Of a stretch of DNA of 64,000 nt, positions 44,197-52,907 are shown piece by piece. Location of the stretch: the NCBI GenBank assembly GCA_021324755.1, contig JAJPIL010000028.1:1-64000 (forward strand). Direction: 5' to 3'. How positions within the stretch are numbered: position 1 is the stretch's first letter; each line of letters begins with the position of its first letter. Under the pieces are notes generated by a model. That model had not been told where the DNA came from. It ran no database searches and worked only from the letters and a program-made list of their open reading frames with translations. The stretch is from Pseudomonadota bacterium (GTDB lineage: Bacteria; Desulfobacterota; Binatia; Binatales; Binataceae). A program made the translations under genes and the position numbers.

Positions 44197-44976
44197 CTAG
44201 CTGTCGCGCGGCCGGTACATGTTCGCGACGATTTGCGCAACTAGACGGCGAGGCGCTAGTCGTGTAAGCTGGGCCATCACGCAATTTAGCCTGCCGTTAA
44301 TGTAAAGCCACCGCTTCTGTCTCATCGCCTTCAGCGCCTGGGCCACGACTTCTTGCGCGCTCATATAAGCCCAACTGGGGATGAGAACGTCTCGGCTCCC
44401 TGCCACCTGTTGAAATTCAGTAAAAGTCGGACCGGGACACAGCGCCATTACGTGAACACCTGTGCCCTGAAGCTCGGCCGCTAGAGCCAAGGAAAAGTTG
44501 AGCACAAAGGCCTTGGTCGCGGCGTAAACCGCCATGTACGGTATCGGCTGGAAGGCGGCGGTAGACGCGACGTTGATTATCACACCGGACCTCCGTTCGA
44601 CCATGCCCGGAAGGAACAATCTCGTCAGAGCGACTAGCGCGCCGATATTGAGATCGATTTGCCCAAGCTCTCGCTCAAGGTTCGACTTATTAAACGGGCC
44701 TCGCGTGCCGAAGCCAGCGTTGTTAACGAGAAGATCAACAGCAACCCCTTCTCGTGCAAGCTCGGCAAATAGGCGCTGAGAAGCATCGCGCTGCGTAAGG
44801 TCCGCTGCTATCACTCGAGTTTCAAGCGCACCCAGAGCTTGCGCCCGCTCTGCCACGGCCTTGAGCCTGTCCTGACGTCGCGCGGTCAACACTAGGCTCA
44901 TCCGCTCTCGCGAAAGCGCGTAGGCAAATTCTTCGCCGATTCCGCTCGAAGCGCCGGTGATCAATGCAGTGGGCAT
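44197..44976 (-). CDS. Short-chain dehydrogenase/reductase (SDR)
   Basis: 259 residues. Cofactor motif TGASSGIG at 7-14, NNAG at 85-88, catalytic Ser138, Tyr151 and Lys155 (YAATK). The frame is open back to 45147, but ATG 44976 has GGAGA 10 nt upstream and begins the conserved fold, so the upstream part is rejected. Reduces or oxidises an unknown carbonyl/hydroxyl with NAD(P)H. Close to the UXS gene at 45203 but separated by 226 nt. Confidence 0.9.
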   Translation of the reverse strand: MPTALITGASSGIGEEFAYALSRERMSLVLTARRQDRLKAVAERAQALGALETRVIAADLTQRDASQRLFAELAREGVAVDLLVNNAGFGTRGPFNKSNLERELGQIDLNIGALVALTRLFLPGMVERRSGVIINVASTAAFQPIPYMAVYAATKAFVLNFSLALAAELQGTGVHVMALCPGPTFTEFQQVAGSRDVLIPSWAYMSAQEVVAQALKAMRQKRWLYINGRLNCVMAQLTRLAPRRLVAQIVANMYRPRDS

Positions 44977-45202
44977 GCGAACAGAGTCTCCGTAACTCGA
45001 TTTGTTGGTCGCCGTTCGCGCAACAGACCGACTTGCGCTGAAGCGATTTCGCTCAAAAGGCCGACTTTGACCCAAGCCTTTACCTTCGGCAGCGTAACTT
45101 CCGACCTCGAAGACAACATTGCGCGGAGACTGTATCGTAGAAGCCAAAAATTTTGAAAGGCACGACTATACGAAAGGAAATTGACCGAAAATTTATGATC
45201 AC

Positions 45203-46144
45203 CTATGCCGACTGCAAACCCAATTCGCGACGGAAATGTTCGAGCGTGCGCTTGAGCCCCTCGCGAAGAGGCGTCGTTGGCGACCAATTCAAGATTTCCT
45301 TCGCAAGCGAGATATCTGGTCGGCGTCGATGAGGGTCGTCAGGCCGTGGAGGACGAAAAACCACCTTCGAAGAGCTGTTTGCCAACTCGATCACCAAATC
45401 GGCCAGCTCTTTAATAGTGAATTCCTCGGGCGAACCGAGGTTAACCGGACCACAAAAGTCCTCCACGTTCATAAGCTTCATCAAGCCGTCAATGATATCG
45501 CTTACGTATGCGAACGAGCGCGTCTGATTTCCGTCGCCGTAAATTTCGATATCTTCGCCGCGCAACGCAGCCACACAGAAATTGGATACCACGCGCCCGT
45601 CGTCGGCAAGCATCCTGGGCCCGTACGTGTTGAACACCCGAGCGATCCGCACCTCGACCTTGTTTTGCCGGTGATAGTCCATCATCAAACACTCGGCCAC
45701 GCGCTTACCTTCGTCGTAACACGAACGAACCCCGACCGGGTTGACGTTGCCCCAGTAGGACTCCTTTTGTGGATGCTCTTTCGGATCGCCGTAGACTTCG
45801 CTAGTGGAAGTAAGAAGGATTCGGGCTTTGACCCGCTTGGCCAGCCCGAGCATATTGATCGTACCCATTACGTTGGTTTTGACGGTTTTGACCGGATTGA
45901 ACTGGTAGTGTACCGGAGAAGCCGGGCAAGCCAGATGGAAGATACGGTCAACCTCAAGCCAGATCGGTTGGACGATGTCGTGGCGAATTACCTCGAAGTT
46001 GGGGTGCGACATCAGATGTTTAATGTTGGACCTGCGCCCGCTGAAGAAATTATCCAAACAGATGACTTCGGCACCTTCGGCAAGCAGTCGCTCGCACAGA
46101 TGCGAGCCGAGAAATCCAGCCCCACCGGTTACTAACGCCCGCAT
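45203..46144 (-). CDS. UDP-glucuronate decarboxylase (UXS-type, NAD-dependent)
   Basis: 313 residues of the extended SDR family. Rossmann GGAGFLG 7-13, catalytic Ser/Thr region [10 protein letters not shown] (about 112-121), and YDEGKR with Tyr143 and Lys147. It converts UDP-glucuronate to UDP-xylose, supplying sugars for surface glycans. Downstream of the ArnB-like aminotransferase gene by 44 nt, so they form an operon. A product with a retained 4-keto group (as ArnA makes) would suit that aminotransferase. Confidence 0.9.
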   Translation of the reverse strand: MRALVTGGAGFLGSHLCERLLAEGAEVICLDNFFSGRRSNIKHLMSHPNFEVIRHDIVQPIWLEVDRIFHLACPASPVHYQFNPVKTVKTNVMGTINMLGLAKRVKARILLTSTSEVYGDPKEHPQKESYWGNVNPVGVRSCYDEGKRVAECLMMDYHRQNKVEVRIARVFNTYGPRMLADDGRVVSNFCVAALRGEDIEIYGDGNQTRSFAYVSDIIDGLMKLMNVEDFCGPVNLGSPEEFTIKELADLVIELANSSSKVVFRPPRPDDPHRRRPDISLAKEILNWSPTTPLREGLKRTLEHFRRELGLQSA

Positions 46145-46188
46145 AAAGCCTGTTTCCTTCCCCTAACGTCGACTGACAAGGTTTTTGG

Positions 46189-47373
46189 TCAACGAAGGTT
46201 TTGGCGTGTGACGTCGAGTACTGTGTCAATGACGTAGTTTACGTCGCGGTCGGTCATGGCGGGATATATCGGCAAGGAAAGACACCGGCTATAGACGTCT
46301 TCCGCAACCGGAAAATCGCCGGGTCGATAGCCATATTTCGTTTGATAAACACGCATATAATTCAATGGGATGCAATGAACTGAAACGCCGACGCCGCGCT
46401 CGCGCAGTAGCTCGACAAACTTGTTACGGTGGATTCGCAACCGTTCGGTCCGTAAGCGTAAAACGTACAGATGCCAGGCGTGAACGACGTCAGGCCGAGC
46501 AAACGGCGGCTCCAAAGCAGGCTCGCAGAGGAACGCTTCGGTGTATGCTTTGGCTATTTCGGTGCGTTTGCGCTGAAACTCCTCGACGCGCCGCAATTGG
46601 GCAAGGCCGATCGCAGCATGCACGTCGGAAAGGTTATATTTGAACCCCAGGTCATCGATTTCGTAGTACCAGGAACCGGACGAACTATACCTTTTCCACG
46701 CGTCGCGATTCATCCCATGCAGGCTGGCCACAGCTATCTTGTGAGCCAGCCTGTCGTCCTCCGTCGTCGCGATTCCACCTTCGGCACACGTTATGTTTTT
46801 CGTGGCATAAAAGCTAAAGCAGGTGACGTCGCCAATCGTACCAATCCGAACCATTCCGCGCCCGTTAAGCTTCACTGCAGCTCCGGTTGCGTGGGCCGCG
46901 TCTTCAACCGTCTTAAGGCCGTAGCGGCGAGCGATTGCGATCACGCGCTCCATATCGCACGCCTGACCGGCAAAATGCACGGGCAACAACGCTCGCGGTC
47001 GCGCAAGCTTGCCACTGGCCAATAGCGCTTCGACCTTGTCGAGATCGATATTGAGGGTCTGTGGCTCGATGTCTACGAAGACCGGCCGTGCGCCGAGATA
47101 GGCGATCGCTTCGGCTGTCGCGGTGAAAGTAAAGGGCGTAGTTATCACCTCATCGCCTGGGCCAATTCCGAGGGCAAACAGCGCCAGATGCAACGCTCCG
47201 GTGCAATGCGCAACGGCAAGCGCGTGGCGCGCCCCAACATACGCCGCAAATTCGCGCTCGAAGCGCTTTGCCTTGGGACCCGTTGTGATCCATCCCGAAC
47301 GCAAAACCTCCAGCACTTCGCGCTCTTCTTCTTCGCCAATAGATGGACGATGAAACGGCACCTGGTGAATCAT
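46189..47373 (-). CDS. DegT/DnrJ/EryC1/StrS (ArnB-like) sugar aminotransferase
   Basis: 394-residue PLP enzyme. Starts with the ArnB-like PFHRPSIGEEE and SGWITTGPK segments; the PLP lysine is Lys192 in FYATKNITCAEGG. A GHGHL-type lid and the HAWHLYVLRL C-terminal segment are also shared with ArnB. It transfers an amine from glutamate to a 4-keto nucleotide sugar. It heads an operon with the UXS-type gene. The pairing looks like a nucleotide-sugar amination pathway, but substrate and product are open. Confidence 0.85.
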   Translation of the reverse strand: MIHQVPFHRPSIGEEEEREVLEVLRSGWITTGPKAKRFEREFAAYVGARHALAVAHCTGALHLALFALGIGPGDEVITTPFTFTATAEAIAYLGARPVFVDIEPQTLNIDLDKVEALLASGKLARPRALLPVHFAGQACDMERVIAIARRYGLKTVEDAAHATGAAVKLNGRGMVRIGTIGDVTCFSFYATKNITCAEGGIATTEDDRLAHKIAVASLHGMNRDAWKRYSSSGSWYYEIDDLGFKYNLSDVHAAIGLAQLRRVEEFQRKRTEIAKAYTEAFLCEPALEPPFARPDVVHAWHLYVLRLRTERLRIHRNKFVELLRERGVGVSVHCIPLNYMRVYQTKYGYRPGDFPVAEDVYSRCLSLPIYPAMTDRDVNYVIDTVLDVTRQNLR

Positions 47374-47778
47374 TGGCGACGCCTCCGTGAATTCATGTCT
47401 GGGTTAACTGACCCGCACTGCTCCAGGTGCGGCTAAGTAAAGTAGGCCCGACGTTATCAGTTTCACGTGTTAATAAAAAACCGAGTCCTCTAATAAAAAG
47501 TATTGACCTTTCTTGGGAGCCCGCTTCTAGCTAGCGCCTGCGCCCCCGGCAGTGATTTTACAACGTAGCGCGAGAAGGAATTGGATCGCCGGTTTGGCCG
47601 CGCCGGGCGCGCCCGTCGCTGTTTTAGCCACTCAATTACGAAACTCCCCGGCGCGGGTGCAAGATACAGCGCTATCTCGTAATAAACCGGCCTTGAACCG
47701 CCGAGCGGTCGTTTGGGTCGAATTGGAAGCAACGACTTGGCCCCGCTCGTCGAGCCAAAAAGTAAGGCCTTATTCGAC
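47374..47778. other. Intergenic region between two minus-strand genes
   Basis: 405 nt with no gene I can support (a minus-strand reading at 47490-47813 is Arg/Pro-rich and likely spurious). TAATAAAAA is repeated directly at 47471-47479 and 47491-47499, spaced 20 bp (two helical turns), upstream of the ArnB-like gene; a regulator site is possible but unproven. GGGCGCGCCC at 47605-47614 is a GC palindrome of no known role. Confidence 0.35.
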
Positions 47779-48846
47779 CTAACGGGCAGCTGATGTACTG
47801 GCCGGTTCCTCACCCGGCATCACGTAGGTAGGCACGCCCGTTTTCTCAGCGATCGCTTGTTCGAGTTTCTTGTAATCAATTTTGTCGCTTATGCCCATTC
47901 GCTTGGCCTCATTCAGCGCGAATTGCCAAAGCGCGGGATAGCGCCCGTAGATGTCCCTGTGTACTTCGACATAAAGCGCGTCGCCTTTCCAGCCGAATTT
48001 CACCGGGTAGTAGACAAACCGTCCAGGCGTGCCGATTTTCACCTTGTAAAAAAGCCGTTCAATGTCCTCGGGGTAAAGACGGATGCATCCGTGGCTTACC
48101 TCCATCCCCACACCCCAAGGCTTATTGGTTCCGTGGATTGCGTATTCCGGCAAAGTGAGCTCGATTCGGTAGTGGCCCAAGGGATTTTCGGGGTCTCCTC
48201 CAGGAATTACTCGCTCCGCGTCAGGATCCCTTTCTAGGTGCTCCTTATAAATATCGAGCGGGGCCACCCAGGTCGGATTGACCGTTTTACCGCGCACCCT
48301 AAACGAACCTATCGGAGTCCGCCAGTCATACCGGCCCAAGCCGACGGGAAAGGTGTATACGATGTGATCGGCGATATAGGAGATATGCTTGACCCCGCCC
48401 TTTTTGCGATCCACCACGACTCGACCTGGAAAGTAGTAAAGTCGCATTTCGGGGATATTCAGCACCAGGCCTTCGCGCGGCCCAGGAGGAAGAATCCACT
48501 GCGTCGGTAGAATGATCGTCTTGCCCGGCGGAGGAAGCCACCAGTCTAGCCCGTGATTGGCATCCGAAATTTCTTGGGCGGTAAGGCCGAAACGTCGACC
48601 GATGTCGAGCAACGTCTCCCCTTTTTGAACCTCGTAGGTCTGCAACTCTCCGATGATGTCATCGTTGTCGGACACGGCATAAGCGATTAACGGGCGATGC
48701 GCAAAAACGCTCTCGGACACAGCCCCAAGGGCAAAACGCAAAAAGCCCCGATCGAACGCAAGAAAAGCCATTATCGTCAAAAACCAGACCTTTAACAGCC
48801 TGGCAAAATCTCCACGAACCATCGCTGCCGCACAAAACCGTTTCAT
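47779..48846 (-). CDS. L,D-transpeptidase (YkuD) with LysM domain
   Basis: 355 residues. An N-terminal hydrophobic segment (about 15-45) serves as signal or anchor. One LysM domain covers about 69-115 (YEVQKGETLLDIGRRFGLTAQEI). The YkuD catalytic domain shows HGTNKPWG and SHGCIRL, with the nucleophile Cys254 and His238 in the expected positions. It makes 3-3 peptidoglycan cross-links or anchors outer-membrane lipoprotein. Stands alone on the minus strand. Confidence 0.92.
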   Translation of the reverse strand: MKRFCAAAMVRGDFARLLKVWFLTIMAFLAFDRGFLRFALGAVSESVFAHRPLIAYAVSDNDDIIGELQTYEVQKGETLLDIGRRFGLTAQEISDANHGLDWWLPPPGKTIILPTQWILPPGPREGLVLNIPEMRLYYFPGRVVVDRKKGGVKHISYIADHIVYTFPVGLGRYDWRTPIGSFRVRGKTVNPTWVAPLDIYKEHLERDPDAERVIPGGDPENPLGHYRIELTLPEYAIHGTNKPWGVGMEVSHGCIRLYPEDIERLFYKVKIGTPGRFVYYPVKFGWKGDALYVEVHRDIYGRYPALWQFALNEAKRMGISDKIDYKKLEQAIAEKTGVPTYVMPGEEPASTSAAR

Positions 48847-48901
48847 AAGCGTTAAGTTCTACCTTGGGAATCGAACGAGCCAGCTGTCTATAAATTATAG
48901 A

Positions 48902-51097
48902 TTACAGCGCCCCACCGGCAATTAGCCGCAAGCGTGCGTATTTAACCGCTAGGAGCTTCAAGCCTCCTCGGTCGAAATGAACCCACGCCTTCGTCGATTC
49001 GCCCCGACCTTCGAGTCGTCGCACGTAACCTGGGCCGAAAGTAGGGTGCTCGACGCGCGCACCGACCCGCAGAGTTTGTGTCACACCGGGCGAATCGCCT
49101 TCGCCAAAGAACGGTTGACCATCGCTCAGATCGACGTAGCTGTCCTTCCAAGAAGGCACCACAAAGCTACTCGTTTCGATTGCTCCTGTTCGTCGCACAA
49201 GCGAAGGCTCGAGCTCGGCCAGAAATCTCGAGGGTTGCGCCTCCTGGCGGACGCCGTAAAGCTCGCGAGAACGCACGTTGGTCAGGTAAAGCAGGCGGCG
49301 CGCCCGGGTCATGCCGACGTACAACAAACGGCGCTCCTCCTCCAGCTCGGCTTCATCGTCTTGAGACCGGTTGTGAGGAAAAAGTCCCTCCTCGAGCCCA
49401 ACAATAAAGACCACCGGGTACTCCAAACCTTTCGACGTATGAAGCGTCATCAAGGAAACACCCCTGCCGCCTCTTTCTTCGTCGACCTCGCTTAGAAGGG
49501 CGACCGACTCGACAAAATCCGCAAGTTTACCCGCTCCGTGAGCAATGTCGAAGGCCTGCGCGGCTGACAAAAGCTCGGCAACGTTTTCATGGCGCCCTTC
49601 GGCTTCTGGTAGGGTGGCGAGGTACTCTAAAAATCTCGTTTTCGCCAGCACCTCTTCCAACACCGCTTTGACGGTCATTTGCGACAAACGCTGGCGCAAG
49701 TCGCAAAGCCACTCGTAAAGTTCGGTGACCTTTTTCGCGATCCGAAGCGGGACCTCGCTCAACCCCTCGACATAACCCATCGCTTGCATCAGGTCTATTG
49801 CGTTCCCCTCAGCGTGTCGCTTAAGTGCGCTCAAGGTTTTGTTACCGATTCCGCGGGGTGGGGCGCCGATGAGGCGTTCGAGACTGAGCTCGTCCGAGGG
49901 GTTAACGAGCACCCGTAAGTAAGCCAGCAAGTCTTTGATCTCGCGCCGCTCGTAAAAGCGCACGCCTCCTATCAACCGGTAAGGAATTCGTCTTCGCACG
50001 AGGGCTTCCTCGAGGGGGCGCGATTGTGCGTTTATCCGATAGAAGACCACGATCTCTTCCAGGGTCGCCTCTTTGCGGTTCGCCAGTCGCTGAATCTCTT
50101 TGACCACAAATTCGGCTTCGTCGCGCTCGGTAAGCCCCGTATAAAGCGTAACTGGTTGGCCCACCTCGTTGGCGGTCCAAAGCTCTTTCGGTTTGCGATT
50201 TCGATTGTGGCGGATAAGGCTTTGCGCAGCGCTCAATATAGTTTTGGTGGAGCGGTAGTTTTGTTCTAATTTAAAGACCCGAGCTTGCGGAAAATCGCGT
50301 TCGAAATCGAGGATGTTGCGAATGTCCGCCCCGCGCCATCGATAGATTGACTGGTCTTCGTCCCCTACCACGCACAAATTGGAGCTCGCCCGAGCAAGAG
50401 CCCGGATAACAAGGTACTGAACGTGATTGGTATCCTGGTACTCGTCAACCAAAAGGTAGCGAAACCGCTCTTGCCACCGAGCTAGCACGTCCGGCTGCTG
50501 CGTGAAAAGCTCGTGCACGAGAAGGATAAGGTCGCCGAAGTCGACCGCGTTTAACGCACGCATCCTTTGGCGGTATACTTTGTACACTTCAGCCAGCGCC
50601 AACTGATGCGGACTTTGCGCTGTGGCCGCAAGATCGGAGGGCGTAAGCGCTTCGTTCTTTGCCTGCTCGATTTTTTGTCGCGCCATCTCGGGGGTGGGTC
50701 CGTAAGCGAGGTTGATTTCGCTGACGACAGTCCGGAGCAAAGCGAAGCTATCGCTTTCATCGAAGATGGTAAAATCTCGACGGTAACCCACCGCTTCGGC
50801 GTGCTCGCGCAATATTCTGGCGCACAGCGAATGAAACGTGCCGATCCAAGGCGACTGGGCAGCGGCACCGACCAGCTGCGCCACACGCTGGCGCATTTCG
50901 TTAGCTGCTTTGTTGGTAAAAGTGACGGCTAAAATTTGTTGTGGCGCTGCCTTGCGCGCCGCGATAAGGTAAGCGATACGATAGGTTAGCACGCGGGTTT
51001 TCCCGGACCCAGCGCCAGCAATTATCAGGACCGGTCCATCGAGCGCCACCACCGCTTCTCGCTGCGACGAATTAAGCACGTCCAGACTTATCGGCAT
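48902..51097 (-). CDS. UvrD/PcrA/Rep-type ATP-dependent DNA helicase
   Basis: 731 residues of superfamily 1A. Motif I AGAGSGKT (27-34), Ia TFTNKAANEM, II VDEYQDTN, III GDEDQSIYRWRGA, IV QNYRST, V TLHTSKGLEY and VI VGMTRARRLLYLT are all present. The C-terminal 90 residues include a Tudor-like segment (VEHPTFGPGYVRRLEG) as in UvrD/PcrA. It acts in mismatch/excision repair or replication restart. ATG 51097; divergent from rlmE with a 108-nt gap. Confidence 0.94.
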   Translation of the reverse strand: MPISLDVLNSSQREAVVALDGPVLIIAGAGSGKTRVLTYRIAYLIAARKAAPQQILAVTFTNKAANEMRQRVAQLVGAAAQSPWIGTFHSLCARILREHAEAVGYRRDFTIFDESDSFALLRTVVSEINLAYGPTPEMARQKIEQAKNEALTPSDLAATAQSPHQLALAEVYKVYRQRMRALNAVDFGDLILLVHELFTQQPDVLARWQERFRYLLVDEYQDTNHVQYLVIRALARASSNLCVVGDEDQSIYRWRGADIRNILDFERDFPQARVFKLEQNYRSTKTILSAAQSLIRHNRNRKPKELWTANEVGQPVTLYTGLTERDEAEFVVKEIQRLANRKEATLEEIVVFYRINAQSRPLEEALVRRRIPYRLIGGVRFYERREIKDLLAYLRVLVNPSDELSLERLIGAPPRGIGNKTLSALKRHAEGNAIDLMQAMGYVEGLSEVPLRIAKKVTELYEWLCDLRQRLSQMTVKAVLEEVLAKTRFLEYLATLPEAEGRHENVAELLSAAQAFDIAHGAGKLADFVESVALLSEVDEERGGRGVSLMTLHTSKGLEYPVVFIVGLEEGLFPHNRSQDDEAELEEERRLLYVGMTRARRLLYLTNVRSRELYGVRQEAQPSRFLAELEPSLVRRTGAIETSSFVVPSWKDSYVDLSDGQPFFGEGDSPGVTQTLRVGARVEHPTFGPGYVRRLEGRGESTKAWVHFDRGGLKLLAVKYARLRLIAGGAL

Positions 51098-51205
51098 GAT
51101 CGGGAACTCGCTTGGTCGAAAACAAAGTCAGTTTGATATGTTGGCCTTTGCCGCTCGTGGTCGTCGAGCGTTCGTAATTGCCCGAAAGGAAAAATTGCTC
51201 TGGTA

Positions 51206-51811
51206 ATGGCTCGTTATCAATTGCGCGATAGATTCTACCGGATGGCCCAGGAAAAAGGATTACCTTCGCGGGCAGCGTTCAAGCTCGACGAGTTGCTGAG
51301 TCGCTACCGCCTGCTCAAGCAGGGTGGTCACGCGCTCGACTTAGGTTGCGCCCCAGGAGGATGGCTTGCAATTTTGGCGCAAGCCGTAAGTCCGACGGGC
51401 CGGGTCGTGGGAGTCGATCTCGTGAGCTGTCCTGCACCTTCGCCGCTGGTAACGGTCCTAGTGGGCGACCTGCGCGACAAGGCCGTCCGGCAAGCCGCGA
51501 TGCTCGCGCTCGGCGCCCCCGCCGATTTAGTGACCAGCGACATGGCCCCCAAATTGACCGGAATCCGAGAGCGCGACCGAGCCGCTATGAGCGAGCTTCT
51601 GGAAGCGGCTGCAACCGCGGCGCTCGAGAGCTTGCGCCCGGGGGGAGCGTTTATCGCCAAAACCTTTGTCGGCACTGAGTTTACAGAGGAAACAAAGCGG
51701 GTTCTATCGCTCTTCGGTTCGGTCCATATGACGCGGCCGCGGGCCACCCGCAAGGGCTCGTCAGAACTGTATATGGTCGCACTAAATTTTCGGCAATCAG
51801 GCAGCGTATAA
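51206..51811 (+). CDS. rlmE: 23S rRNA (uridine-2'-O-)-methyltransferase RlmE
   Basis: 201-residue FtsJ/RlmE. The SAM motif LDLGCAPGGW spans 44-53 and the K-D-K-E tetrad is Lys26, Asp112, Lys152 and Glu187. It methylates U2552 in the A-loop during late 50S assembly. ATG 51206; the next gene follows after 25 nt. Confidence 0.95.
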   Translation: MARYQLRDRFYRMAQEKGLPSRAAFKLDELLSRYRLLKQGGHALDLGCAPGGWLAILAQAVSPTGRVVGVDLVSCPAPSPLVTVLVGDLRDKAVRQAAMLALGAPADLVTSDMAPKLTGIRERDRAAMSELLEAAATAALESLRPGGAFIAKTFVGTEFTEETKRVLSLFGSVHMTRPRATRKGSSELYMVALNFRQSGSV

Positions 51812-51836
51812 TAAAAAGCACGCGAGGCAGGCCCCT

Positions 51837-52472
51837 ATGAAAAAGGTCGAATCAGACTTATGGCGAGGCTTGATCTCCAAAGCGCTCAAGGTCGCTTTTC
51901 TTATTATACTTGTCGGCTGGACCCTCGGATGCCACCGCTCAACCACGCCAGCGGCGATTGACGACAGCGTCGAAGTCGAAGTGATGCGAGTTGCTTTTGA
52001 TCCGGCTGCGGGAAGTCCCGTGGTGATTCTCAGAGAGAAAGCGGGCAGCCGACTCCTGCCTATCTGGATAGGGGAGCCTGAGGCCCAAGCTATCTTGTTA
52101 AAACTTCACGGCATTGCGCCTCCAAGGCCGCTCACCAGCGACCTGCTGAAAGAAGCACTGGAGGTAACAGGCAATCGAGTCGACCGCGTGGTTATTAACG
52201 ACCTGCGCGAACAAACTTTCTACGCCAAAATATACCTCGATCACGCCCGCTACCAGCTTGACAGCCGCCCAAGCGACGCGATCGCTCTTGCGCTGGCATG
52301 CAAGGCGCCGATTTACGTGGTGCCGAAGCTGTTCTCGCTCGGCTCGCCCGGACAGTCAGAGAACCCTAAAGTCGTTCTGCCTCAGACGCGCAACGATACG
52401 AGTTCGGAAATGCGCAAAGTGACCGTGCCCTCCGACCCTGCTGAGCTGCGATCGAGAATGCTTCGAAGTTAA
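51837..52472 (+). CDS. Exported bifunctional nuclease-domain (DUF151) protein
   Basis: 211 residues. An N-terminal hydrophobic segment (about 13-30) precedes a possible lipobox (TLGC, Cys about 32; not the canonical L at -3). It is followed by a BFN/DUF151 domain with WIGEPEAQAILLKL and SRPSDAIALALA. BFN proteins are usually cytoplasmic; a membrane- or outer-membrane-facing form is unusual. The nuclease function of bacterial members is not established. ATG 51837 follows rlmE by 25 nt. Confidence 0.78.
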   Translation: MKKVESDLWRGLISKALKVAFLIILVGWTLGCHRSTTPAAIDDSVEVEVMRVAFDPAAGSPVVILREKAGSRLLPIWIGEPEAQAILLKLHGIAPPRPLTSDLLKEALEVTGNRVDRVVINDLREQTFYAKIYLDHARYQLDSRPSDAIALALACKAPIYVVPKLFSLGSPGQSENPKVVLPQTRNDTSSEMRKVTVPSDPAELRSRMLRS

Positions 52473-52907
52473 CCAGATGGTGGAAATCACGGTCTTGCAG
52501 GAATTTTGACCACCTTAGGACCATGAACAGAGGCTGATTTTGTTGCGGTAGCTAATTAAGTCTCCCGCTCAAAAAATAGGAGAATTTGGGGGCAAAGGTC
52601 GGCAGCCTACTGAGTGACAACTACCTGCTGCCTACAATTACCGCTGGGCGACCGGGATCGAGCGACGTGTATGTGAGCTTTCCAAGCTCGAGGGTGCTCG
52701 GACGCCAAGAGCAAGCAATAATTGAGCGCGCTTTCGCGAAAGTGTAGATTTTTAAAAGCAGCGGCACACGGTATCTAGTTGTCGGATAAAGTTTTAGATT
52801 CGGGGATCGCCGAGAGGTCAGAGTTTTGCCGAAATTGGAGCCTAGTCTGTTAGTAGTGAAACTCGGCGTTTTTAAGGTGCCCTCCTACTCCTAAAAGAAA
52901 GAGAATA
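52473..52907. other. Intergenic region before the radical SAM gene
   Basis: 435 nt without a supportable gene. Near 52603-52635 GGCAGC pairs with GCTGCC across a ~20-nt loop. CTTTCGCGAAAG, a 12-bp palindrome, lies around 52733-52744 and is followed by TGTAGATTTTT, possibly a weak terminator for the upstream pair. The promoter-like pair at 52826-52855 is listed separately. Confidence 0.35.
52826..52855 (+). promoter_or_regulatory. Candidate promoter before the radical SAM gene
   Basis: TTGCCG (52826-52831) and TTAGTA (52850-52855) with an 18-nt spacer. The -10 side continues TTAGTAGTGAAACTC, nearly the same as CTAGTAGTGAAAACT at 35868. The start codon is about 50 nt downstream. The weak -35 and slightly long spacer lower confidence. 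Confidence 0.35.

Noticed and set aside
45236-46135. Plus-strand open frame of about 300 codons opposite the UXS gene
   Set aside because: Fully antisense to the UXS-type gene, no recognisable family and no ribosome-binding site.
47490-47813. Possible small minus-strand gene in the gap upstream of the L,D-transpeptidase stop
   Set aside because: Arg/Pro-rich, no homology and overlaps the next gene; judged spurious.
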